DNA of 64,000 bases, from positions 62,001-126,000 of the forward strand of contig BJUU01000004.1 in the NCBI GenBank assembly GCA_007988785.1, read 5' to 3'. Source of the DNA: Agrococcus baldri (GTDB lineage Bacteria; Actinomycetota; Actinomycetes; Actinomycetales; Microbacteriaceae). Position numbers and translations under genes: made by a program. How positions within the stretch are numbered: the first letter of the stretch is position 1; the number at the start of each line of letters is the position of its first letter. The notes beneath the pieces were generated by a model, which saw only the letters and a program-made list of their open reading frames with translations, made no database searches and was not told where the DNA came from. Shown piece by piece: positions 48,291 to 55,290 of this stretch.

Positions 48291-49265
48291 ATGAGACTCG
48301 CAACAATCCCCGGCGGTGGGCGAGACGGCACGCTCGTCGTCGTCGACGCTGAAGGCGGACGATTCGCATTAGCGCCCCGCGGCCCACGTTCACTTCGCGA
48401 TGCCATCGAGGACTGGGAGCGGTGGGAGCCTGTGCTTCGACGAGCCGAGGAGGACCTCGCATCCGATCGGATACCCAGTCTGCCCGTGGATTCGGTGACG
48501 TTCGCCGCGCCGTTGCCGCGCGTGTTCGAGTGGTGCGAGGGCAGCACTTACCTGCCCCATATGGAGCGCATTCGCGGCATGCGCGGCGTCGACCTGCCAA
48601 GCGACCATGGATTCACGCCTGCTGTCTACCAGTCCGGTGGCTCCGCGTTCATCGGCCACATGGACCCGGTCCCCCTGCCCGATGCGACGTGGGATCTCGA
48701 TGTGGAGGGCACCATCGGCGTCGTGACCGATGACGTGCCCATCGGTACAGACGCGTCCGCCGCGCAATCGCGCATTAGGCTGCTCGTGCTCGCCAACGAC
48801 CTCACCTACCGTGCGCTCATCCCCGCAGAGTACGAGCGACGCGTCGGCATCTACCGGTCGAAGCCCGCCCGATCCTTCGCACCCTTCGCGGTGACGCCAG
48901 ACTCGCTCGGCGATGCGTGGGACGGCAGGCTGCTGAGCGCGCAGGTGCGCACGAGCGTGAATGGCACCGAGATCGGACGACCGGACAGCGCGGTGGACTG
49001 CGCGTTCGACTTTGCCCGACTCATCGAGCAGATCGCGACGACCCGAGCGCTCGCCGCCGGCAGCATCGTCGGCACCGGCACCGTGTCGAACCGCGCAGCC
49101 GAGTCGGGGTACGCCTGCCTCGCGGAACTCCGCGCCGTCGAGCTTGCGGCGGACGGCGGGCACTCCACGCGGTACCTGCAGCCAGGGGACTCGTTCTCGA
49201 TCGAGGCATTCATCGACGAAACGTCGGTGTTCGGCGCAATCAGGCAATCGGTCGTCGGCAAGTAG
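48291..49265 (+). CDS. Fumarylacetoacetate hydrolase family protein
   Basis: A 324-residue protein of the FAH superfamily, which cleaves or decarboxylates beta-diketo or acylpyruvate acids with a divalent metal. Conserved parts are FEWCEGSTYLPHMERIRGMRG, VYQSGGSAFIGHMDPVPLP, the metal region WDLDVEGTIGVV, LVLANDLTYRAL, SKPARSFAPFAVTPDSL, and GTGTVSNRAAESGYACLAELRAVEL. The actual substrate is unknown. AGGAGG precedes the ATG, 22 bases after the ligase stop. If it releases acetoacetate, the neighbouring ligase would use it directly. Confidence 0.85.
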   Translation: MRLATIPGGGRDGTLVVVDAEGGRFALAPRGPRSLRDAIEDWERWEPVLRRAEEDLASDRIPSLPVDSVTFAAPLPRVFEWCEGSTYLPHMERIRGMRGVDLPSDHGFTPAVYQSGGSAFIGHMDPVPLPDATWDLDVEGTIGVVTDDVPIGTDASAAQSRIRLLVLANDLTYRALIPAEYERRVGIYRSKPARSFAPFAVTPDSLGDAWDGRLLSAQVRTSVNGTEIGRPDSAVDCAFDFARLIEQIATTRALAAGSIVGTGTVSNRAAESGYACLAELRAVELAADGGHSTRYLQPGDSFSIEAFIDETSVFGAIRQSVVGK

Positions 49266-49417
49266 CCATTGCCGAGAACTGTCACATCTGCCAGTTCCTC
49301 GACAGCGCCGTGCCAGAGGACACTCAGTACATCGGCGACAATCTGTGGACGCCGTTCGACTTGAAAGGAGACGAGGATGTCTGCCTCGACCAAAGCCCCG
49401 ACCGAGTGGCTCACTGA
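49266..49417 (+). pseudogene. Possible remnant of a small CxxC protein (HIT-like N-terminus)
   Basis: Reading from 49268 (ATT, no proper start) gives about 49 codons, beginning IAENCHICQFLDSAVPEDTQ and continuing with YIGDNLWTPFDL before running into the cupin start region and stopping at 49417. The CHICQ motif with a following PE...Y...D.LW pattern resembles the N-terminus of HIT-like proteins. No ATG, GTG or TTG start is present and the rest of the domain is missing, so this looks like a leftover between the FAH-like and cupin genes. Chance is not excluded. Confidence 0.35.
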
Positions 49418-50237
49418 TTGGGACGTCGCCCGCCCCATTGCGCTGAAGAGTGCTCGGGTCGGCGCACGGGAAGGCGAGTGGACGGCAGGTTTGCTGCCGT
49501 ACTTCGAGTACCGGAGCCTCGACCTGGATAAGGCGTCCTCCGGCAAGTTCGGCGGGTGGCACGTCCGCGCGATTGCCTCCTCGGGCGATTGGCAGGCCGA
49601 TGACGTCGACTTCCACCAGCTCTTCGTGCTGAAGGGGACTGCCCGCGTCGCGTTCGCGGACGGCAGTGAGGTTGAGCTCCACAAGGAGAGCTCGCTGGTC
49701 ATGCCGCCGCTGTACCGCTACCGCGTTGCGGCACTCAGCGAGGACTTCGAGGCCCTACACATCGTGGCCCCCGCAGAGTACGACATCGTGTGGGGCGAAG
49801 ACGTTGTCCTGCCGCAGCGTGCGGCCACGCTTGACCCCCAGCGGACGCCCATCGTCAATCACGACGACGACGCCTCGTGGGGACCCGGACTCCGCGAGTT
49901 CTTCGAGTACCGCGACCTCGGCACGCTGGAGCCAACCGATGGCCGCGCATACGTGCACGTCGTTCGCGCTGCGGGTCAGCCGTTCCAGGAAGGCACCGGC
50001 TGGCACTACCACTCCTGGGCGCAAATGTTCATCGTCCTCGGCGGCTATGCCGACATCCGTGTCGAGACTTCCCCTCGGTGGGCGCTCAGCTACGGCGATG
50101 CCTATTGCATCGGCGCCGGGCCGACCCAGAGGCACTTCGTCGACCGGGTGACCGCCGACTACAAGGTGATCGAGCTGTGCGTGCCGGGCTGGAAGGACGC
50201 CACGCCAGTCGACGCGCCCGAGGGCTCTTACATCTGA
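49377..50237 (+). CDS. Bicupin protein
   Basis: A 286-residue protein with two cupin barrels. The first has WHVRAIASSGDWQADDVDFHQLFVLKGTARVAFADG at about 60-100 and VMPPLYRYRVA; the second has FQEGTGWHYHSWAQMFIVLGGYADIRVE (about 205-235) and AYCIGAGPTQRHFVD with His residues that can hold a metal. The layout resembles gentisate dioxygenase-like and related ring-cleavage bicupins, but no exact assignment is possible; it may be an oxygenase or isomerase. AAGGAGACGAGG precedes the ATG. It closes the ligase, FAH-like and cupin operon, with a terminator after its stop. Confidence 0.85.
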   Translation: MSASTKAPTEWLTDWDVARPIALKSARVGAREGEWTAGLLPYFEYRSLDLDKASSGKFGGWHVRAIASSGDWQADDVDFHQLFVLKGTARVAFADGSEVELHKESSLVMPPLYRYRVAALSEDFEALHIVAPAEYDIVWGEDVVLPQRAATLDPQRTPIVNHDDDASWGPGLREFFEYRDLGTLEPTDGRAYVHVVRAAGQPFQEGTGWHYHSWAQMFIVLGGYADIRVETSPRWALSYGDAYCIGAGPTQRHFVDRVTADYKVIELCVPGWKDATPVDAPEGSYI

Positions 50238-50245
50238 TCCGCATC

Positions 50246-50273
50246 GAGGGGCCGTCGTTCGCGGCGGCCCCTC
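50246..50273 (+). terminator. Rho-independent terminator after the bicupin gene
   Basis: A 9-bp perfect stem (GAGGGGCCG at 50246 with CGGCCCCTC at 50265) around 10 bases, followed by CCGCTTTGTT, nine bases past the stop codon. It marks the end of the acquired operon. Confidence 0.75.
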
Positions 50274-50370
50274 CCGCTTTGTTCAGAAGCAAACCTGGAA
50301 GCGCGATGATATCCAGCCCAATCAGCACGCTGCTCAAGAACAGCCTCCCCGAAATGGGGGCGCGCTCATC

Positions 50371-50575
50371 ATGAAATCCGAGTTCGACCAAGGCACTGAG
50401 CGCTCGTACAACCTCGGGTACGACCACGACCGCTTCTACGCCGGGATGATGCACCCCGTGGCGTTTCTCCAGGTCCCGATGGGTCGCGACGAACGACTTG
50501 CGCGCCTTGCTTTACCACGCTGACTCCGCGCTGATTCAGCTCTGGATGCTCGAGGCCGACGCCGCCAGATGCTAG
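50371..50575 (+). pseudogene. Frameshifted gene fragment at the right edge of the island
   Basis: A 50-codon frame from 50371 (MKSEFDQGTERSYNLGYDHD, continuing FYAGMMHPVAFLQVPMG) stops at 50523. In the next frame a plausible continuation (LRALLYHADSALIQLWMLEADAAR) runs to a stop at 50575, so one base change in length would give a single open frame. No ribosome site is seen. I do not recognise the protein. The stretch 50274-50812 holds nothing else that looks coding; the part after 50576 is GC-rich host-like sequence leading to the next lipoprotein gene. Confidence 0.4.
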
Positions 50576-50812
50576 TCATCGCTTTTCGCCTAGCAAGGCG
50601 CGCTTCGGGCGCTGCCCTCGTGCTGCTGCATGGGACCGAGCCTATCGATGCGCGCTGGGCGTCGCCGGGCGTGGCGTGCCCGCTGAGCCGTGGGGCGAGT
50701 AGATGCAGCGGGCGGATGCGCCGGCGCGCGTTCGTGACCGAATCGTTGCGTCGTGCGCGTGGCGCTTCGAGCGCGCTGCCCCTTGAATGGGCGGAGAGCT
50801 AAGGGGAGCCCG

Positions 50813-51550
50813 ATGTCGCGTCGTGTCCGTACGAGCCTGCTGTCGCTGGCGGCAGCAGTGCTGCTGGCCGGCTGCGCCAGCACCGCGCCGCCGGCTGCTC
50901 CCTCGAGCAGCACGGGCGCGACCCCGACGGAGACGTCGTCGTCCACCCCCGCGACACCCGGGGCATCCGAGCCACCTGGGGCATCCGAGGCACCCGGAGC
51001 ATCCAAAGCACCGCAGCCGTCGGCTCCCAGCGGGAGCGCCGCTGCCGAGGACGGCACACCGCTGGCAGACGCGCCGCGCTGCGCCGACGGCGTGGTGATC
51101 GACCCGGATGCGCCCTCGGCCGGCGTCAGCTGGCAGGGCAGCTACGACGAGCAGATCGCGGCATCCGAGCCGCGGGCGGGCTTCGAGCCCGCCCCGCTGC
51201 TGGACTCGGACGGCGTGCTGTGCTCCGTCGTCTTCCGGATGCCGCTCCACGGCCCCGGCTCGGAGGGGCGGGTGGGGCTCGCCTCCACGGCGCTCGTGCG
51301 CGACGACGGCCTGCGCGATGGCGTCGTGGCGTGGGCGCTCGAGCACGGCTACGAGCCGCTCGAGGAGGGCGAGGAGACCGAGTTCGTGCTCGAGGACGGC
51401 GACACGTTCGACGCCCGGATGAGCGTGATGGCCATCGGGGAGCCGGTCTACGGCGACGTGCCGCTCGAGAGCCTGGAGCGCCGCTCGGGCCTCGAGCTCG
51501 AGCCGACCGACGTGCTGCTGACGCACGTCGACTTCCGATCGGCAGGGTGA
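50813..51550 (+). CDS. Lipoprotein, member 1 of a tandem paralogous trio
   Basis: A 245-residue lipoprotein: lipobox LLAGC, a linker of about 60 residues rich in Pro, Ala, Ser and Thr with GASEPPGASEAPGASKAP repeats, and a domain with RCADG, FEPAPLLDSDGVLCSVVFRMPLHG and a final DVLLTHVDF. AAGGGGAG precedes the ATG. The two following genes share this layout and the final THVDF-type motif. The family is unknown to me; the paired Cys residues may form a disulfide. Confidence 0.75.
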   Translation: MSRRVRTSLLSLAAAVLLAGCASTAPPAAPSSSTGATPTETSSSTPATPGASEPPGASEAPGASKAPQPSAPSGSAAAEDGTPLADAPRCADGVVIDPDAPSAGVSWQGSYDEQIAASEPRAGFEPAPLLDSDGVLCSVVFRMPLHGPGSEGRVGLASTALVRDDGLRDGVVAWALEHGYEPLEEGEETEFVLEDGDTFDARMSVMAIGEPVYGDVPLESLERRSGLELEPTDVLLTHVDFRSAG

Positions 51551-51556
51551 GCTGCG

Positions 51557-52162
51557 GTGCAGGCACGCGTGGCCCTGCCGCTCGTCGCGGCCCTGCTGCT
51601 GGCGGGCTGTGCGGCCACGCCCGCTGCGCCAGCCGCACCGGGCTCGAGCAGCGCCGCGTTCGAGCCGTGCGAGGTCAGCTACACCGCCGGCTTCGTGTCG
51701 ACCGAATACATGACGGGCAGCGGCTACGGCTCCGAGAGCGGCCCGCCCGAGCCCACGGAGGTGCCGGCGCCCTCCGCCGACTTCGAGCCCGCAGCCGCCC
51801 TCGAGGGCCTCGACGTCGCGTGCGCGCTCACCTTCACCCCGCTGTGGCACTCGCCGCTGGATGCGAGCGCGATCTCGGTGGCGGTGGTCGAGGCGAGCAC
51901 CGACGTCGACGCGGCAGTCGAGGCGTTCGCGCTGGGCGCCGGCTACGAGCTGATCAGAGCCGACTCGAGCGCCGGAGGAGGGCCCTGGTACTCGTGGGAG
52001 CTGTGGCGCGAGCCGGGCGACCCGGAGAGCGGGATCGCCGCGACGCTCGTGGCCCACGAGATCGGCGCCGACGGCCCGCCGGGTGTCGACGAGGCGCTGC
52101 TCATGGAGGCGAGCGGCGCCGAGCTCGGCGACTGGATGCTCACCCACTTCGATCGACGCTGA
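51557..52162 (+). CDS. Lipoprotein, member 2 of the tandem trio
   Basis: A 201-residue lipoprotein starting at GTG, six bases after the previous stop. It has lipobox LLAGC, a short Ala/Pro linker, FEPCEVSYTAGF, then FEPAAALEGLDVACALTFTPLWHSPLDAS, which matches the FEP...CSVVFRMP block of member 1, and ends WMLTHFDRR. Unknown function. Confidence 0.72.
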   Translation: MQARVALPLVAALLLAGCAATPAAPAAPGSSSAAFEPCEVSYTAGFVSTEYMTGSGYGSESGPPEPTEVPAPSADFEPAAALEGLDVACALTFTPLWHSPLDASAISVAVVEASTDVDAAVEAFALGAGYELIRADSSAGGGPWYSWELWREPGDPESGIAATLVAHEIGADGPPGVDEALLMEASGAELGDWMLTHFDRR

Positions 52163-52167
52163 CCCCG

Positions 52168-52851
52168 ATGGCTCCGATGCGCTCCCCCCCGCTCGCCGCG
52201 CTGGCGCTCGCCGCGCTGCTCGCGCTCGGCCTCTCGTCCTGCCTGGCGCCGCCACCCCAGCCCGAGGCGGGCGACGGCCCTGCCCCGGCGGCGACTGCCC
52301 CGGCGGCGACGGGGGCCGCGCCGACGGCTGCCGCACCCGACCCGACGGCCGCGCCCGACGCATCCGCTGCACAGCACGACCCGGGCTACTGCGGCGACGC
52401 CTTCGTGCTGTCGCAGCTCGAGCTCAGCGGCTGGACGTGGGCGGGCGACGACGAGGCGAGGCTGGAGGCGGCGCGGCCGGTGGCGGCGTTCCACCCGGAG
52501 GAGGTCGTCGAGGGGCGCGAGGTGGTGTGCTCGACGACGTTCCTCATGCCGGTGGACGGGCAGGCCGGGGCGGCGTCGTACTCGGTCGCCATCATCGCGG
52601 GGCAGGGCGGCGACGCGGCCCTCGCGCTCGAGGAGCTCGCGGCGTGGGCAGAGGCGAACGCCTACCTGCCGCGGGGCGAGGGCGACTACATCGAGCATGT
52701 GCGCATGGGCCACGACAGCCTGATCGCGGCGAAGCTGATGTTCCGCGTCGTCGGCGACGCGATCTCGGCGACCGACGCGCTGGCGCTCGAGCACACCGAC
52801 GCGCACCCCGAGGACGTGATCGTGACGCACGTCGACTTCGGGGTGTCGTAG
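52168..52851 (+). CDS. Lipoprotein, member 3 of the tandem trio
   Basis: A 227-residue lipoprotein beginning six bases after member 2. The signal ends with lipobox LGLSSC; the linker has AATAPAATGAAPTAAAPDPT; the domain has GYCGDAFVLSQLELSGWTW, FHPEEVVEGREVVCSTTFLMPVDG and the ending VIVTHVDFGVS. The start lacks a good ribosome site, so translation is probably coupled to the upstream genes. An ATG three codons later is possible. Confidence 0.72.
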   Translation: MAPMRSPPLAALALAALLALGLSSCLAPPPQPEAGDGPAPAATAPAATGAAPTAAAPDPTAAPDASAAQHDPGYCGDAFVLSQLELSGWTWAGDDEARLEAARPVAAFHPEEVVEGREVVCSTTFLMPVDGQAGAASYSVAIIAGQGGDAALALEELAAWAEANAYLPRGEGDYIEHVRMGHDSLIAAKLMFRVVGDAISATDALALEHTDAHPEDVIVTHVDFGVS

Positions 52852-52899
52852 CAACAAGGTCTCGTAGCGACGCCGTGTCGCAACGACGCGGTCTCGTAG

Positions 52900-53571
52900 C
52901 TACGCCGTGCCGACCAGCTGCGCGAAGACGACCGTGTTGTTCGGGAACTCGTCGCCGCCGGCGCCCAGGTCGTCGCAGGTGATGAGGCGCAGCTCGGCGC
53001 CGGGCACCGGGTAGTAGACGGCGCGGGTGGGGAACTCGTCCTTGGCGAACGACTCGAGCCGGGTGACCTCGAACACGGCGGTCGTGCCGTCCTCGCGCTC
53101 GACGGTGATCTCGTCACCGGGCACGAGCGTGTCGAGCTCGTAGAAGACGCCGCTCTCGTCCGAGAGCGAGTTGACGTGCCCGAGCAGCACCGATGCGCCC
53201 GGCTCCCCCGGCGTGGGCGAGCCGTCGTACCAGCTGGCGGGCGAGCCCTCGGCGCCGGGCGGCACCTCGAGCGTGCGGTCGGCGCGCATGCCGGTCACCA
53301 TGAGCTCCGAGCTGCGGTCGAGCGCCGGGATGTGCATGCTGACCGGGCGCGAGGCGGCCATGACGGGCCCCTGCGTCTCCTCGGGCGCCGCGCTCGCGGT
53401 CTCGGGAGCCGCCGTCTCGGCCGGGGCGGCCTCGGCGGTGGGGGTCGGTGTGGCGGATGCGGCGGGCGGCTCGGCCTCACCGGCTGCGGTGCCGCAGGCG
53501 GTGAGGGCGAGCACGAGGGCCGCCGCCGCCGCCGTGAGGCGGAGGCGACGGCCCGTTCCGTGAGCGATCAT
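52900..53571 (-). CDS. Class F sortase without a C-terminal arginine
   Basis: A 223-residue exported sortase: signal-like N-terminus with lipobox-like LTACG, a Thr/Ala/Pro/Glu linker, then VSMHIPALDRSSELMVTGMRADRTLEVPP, the catalytic His in LLGHVNS (His132) and the catalytic Cys in LRLITCDD (Cys199). These fit class F. The segment after Cys199 contains no Arg at all; FPNNTVVFAQL stands where the catalytic Arg is usual. It follows the surface-protein gene by 13 bases on the same strand, the natural position for a dedicated sortase. Confidence 0.87.
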   Translation of the reverse strand: MIAHGTGRRLRLTAAAAALVLALTACGTAAGEAEPPAASATPTPTAEAAPAETAAPETASAAPEETQGPVMAASRPVSMHIPALDRSSELMVTGMRADRTLEVPPGAEGSPASWYDGSPTPGEPGASVLLGHVNSLSDESGVFYELDTLVPGDEITVEREDGTTAVFEVTRLESFAKDEFPTRAVYYPVPGAELRLITCDDLGAGGDEFPNNTVVFAQLVGTA

Positions 53572-53584
53572 CGACCGTGACTGA

Positions 53585-54352
53585 TCAGTTGTCGCGGACC
53601 GTGCGACGACGGGCCACGTACACGCCGGCGGCGAGCATCGCTGCGAGCGTTGCGCCCGCCGCGACGAAGCCGAGCTGCGCGCCGTTCGCGCCGTCCTCGG
53701 TCACGACGCCCGTGTCCACGCCACCCGCAGGTGCCATGGCGAGCGCGCCGCACAGTGCCGGCGAGGTGGCGGCGAGCGGCAGCTCGGGCACCAGGTCGCT
53801 CGGCTCCATCGCGCCCTCGGGCTGCGTGGCCGGGTCGAGACCGTGCACGACCACGACGGCCGTGCCCTCGGCGAGCGCGTCCTGCGTCGCCTGGTCGAGC
53901 TCGAAGGTCTCCTCGTACGAGATGGTGTCACCCGACGGTGCGACCATCAGGTCGACGCCGGCTGCCGGGCTCTTGTCGGCGTCGCCCATGGAGAGGGTGG
54001 TGCCGATCTCGCCGTAGGCGGGGCCGCCCTCGGTGGTCGAGATGATGCCGTCGCCATTCTCGTCGGCGCTCATGTCGGGGCAGACGCCCTGGGCACCGAT
54101 GTGGATGTGCTGCACGTGCGGGTAGGGCGCGCCGTCGAACTCGGCGGCCAGCCCGGAGGCGTTCAGCGTGACGGTGGCCTCGCTGCCCTCGACGTCGATC
54201 CAGACCTCGCCGGATGCGCCGCTGCTGTTGATCTCGTCGAGCGTCGCGGAGTACGAGCCCTCGGCGTGGGCGGCCATGGCGGGCGCTGCGCTCAGCGCCA
54301 CGAGACCGATCCCGAGCGCCGGTGCGACGAGCAGGAGTGCTGTCTTCTTCAT
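53585..54352 (-). CDS. CHRD-like surface protein with C-terminal membrane anchor
   Basis: A 255-residue exported protein: Sec signal peptide ending AMAAHA, a CHRD-like beta domain (YSATLDEINSSGASGEVWIDV, VTLNASGLA, HVQHIHIGAQGVCPDM, VVVVHGLDP), and a C-terminal hydrophobic helix (about 228-248) followed by RRRTVRDN. About 13 residues before the helix stands APAGGVDTG (GGVDTG at 210-215). There is no LPxTG. With the sortase gene directly downstream, this protein is the likely substrate and GGVDTG a candidate sorting motif, which is inference. Confidence 0.8.
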   Translation of the reverse strand: MKKTALLLVAPALGIGLVALSAAPAMAAHAEGSYSATLDEINSSGASGEVWIDVEGSEATVTLNASGLAAEFDGAPYPHVQHIHIGAQGVCPDMSADENGDGIISTTEGGPAYGEIGTTLSMGDADKSPAAGVDLMVAPSGDTISYEETFELDQATQDALAEGTAVVVVHGLDPATQPEGAMEPSDLVPELPLAATSPALCGALAMAPAGGVDTGVVTEDGANGAQLGFVAAGATLAAMLAAGVYVARRRTVRDN

Positions 54353-54539
54353 GTGCGGTACCTCTTCCTTGAGTCATGGGCCCAGAAGCCTGCGCCCTCT
54401 CCTGGTGGGTGCTTCGGCACCCTCGCGATGCCGGATTGGAAGTCGTCGATCACCGGCCGCGCAATCCGGCCGTGCGAGCGCCCCGAACCCCTCTGTGCAC
54501 GCACCGCTCGCACGCACCCGCACAGATCGGATTCACCGC

Positions 54540-55211
54540 ATGCCCTCCACGATCCCGACCGGCTCCGCCCGGCCCCGCGCGGCCTGGCTCTGCGCGATCG
54601 CCGCCTCAGCAGTGCTGCTGAGCGGCTGCGCATCCGCCACCGCCGAGCCCGCCGAGCCCGCGCCGCAGCCCTCGCACACGATGCCCGACGGCACGGTGAT
54701 GTCCGGTGCCGAGCACGCCGAGCACGCCGACGGCGCCGAGCATGGCGACGGCGGCGAGCACCACGCGAGCGACGGCGAGGGCCCCTCGGCGGCGGCCGAG
54801 ATGGTCTGCGGCGGCCAGGTCGCCACGGCCGCCGCCTCGATGCTCGGCCTCGAGGGCACGCCCGAGCCCTCCTCCAGCTGGGACGCGCCGATGTTCACCT
54901 GCACCTACGAGGTCGACGGCGCCCCGATCGTGCTGACCGTGCACGACGTGACGGATGCCGACGAGGGCCAGCAGCACTTCGACGAGCTGCAGGCGTCGCT
55001 CGGCGCCGAGGAGATCGAGGGGATGCTCGGGCTCGGCCTGCCGTCGTTCTCCACCGGCGACGGGGTGGTCGGCTTCCTCCGCGACGGCAAGACCCTCACG
55101 GTCGACGCCACCGCGCTGCCCGACGGCTTCGCCGACGGCTCGATGACGCAGGACGGCGCGGCCTACGCGCTCGCCTCCGCCGTGCTCGTCTGCTGGGTCG
55201 AGCACGACTGA
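54540..55211 (+). CDS. Lipoprotein with His-rich segment
   Basis: A 223-residue lipoprotein: lipobox LLSGC, then TMPDGTVMSGAEHAEHADGA and a further run of His, Glu, Asp and Gly that could bind metal ions, and a C-terminal domain with CGGQVATAAASMLGL, FTCTYEVDGAPIVLTVHDV, LPSFSTGDGVVGFLRDGKTLTVDA. Proteins with the TMPDGTVMSG-AEH motif are common in Microbacteriaceae-like genomes; the function is not known to me. It is transcribed away from the CHRD gene and ends at a strong hairpin. Confidence 0.75.
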   Translation: MPSTIPTGSARPRAAWLCAIAASAVLLSGCASATAEPAEPAPQPSHTMPDGTVMSGAEHAEHADGAEHGDGGEHHASDGEGPSAAAEMVCGGQVATAAASMLGLEGTPEPSSSWDAPMFTCTYEVDGAPIVLTVHDVTDADEGQQHFDELQASLGAEEIEGMLGLGLPSFSTGDGVVGFLRDGKTLTVDATALPDGFADGSMTQDGAAYALASAVLVCWVEHD

Positions 55212-55226
55212 GCGCTGGAGCTGAAA

Positions 55227-55286
55227 GCGGAGACCCTTTCGGGTCTCCGCCGCGACGCCAGCTCGTCGGCCCGTCTCGGGCCGACG
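55227..55286. terminator. Two consecutive hairpins between convergent genes
   Basis: The first hairpin has a 10-bp stem GCGGAGACCC with GGGTCTCCGC around TTTC (55227-55250); the second has a 9-bp stem CGTCGGCCC with GGGCCGACG around five bases (55264-55286). They separate the His-rich lipoprotein gene from the helicase gene, whose stop lies five bases further. Confidence 0.8.
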
Positions 55287-55290
55287 TCCC

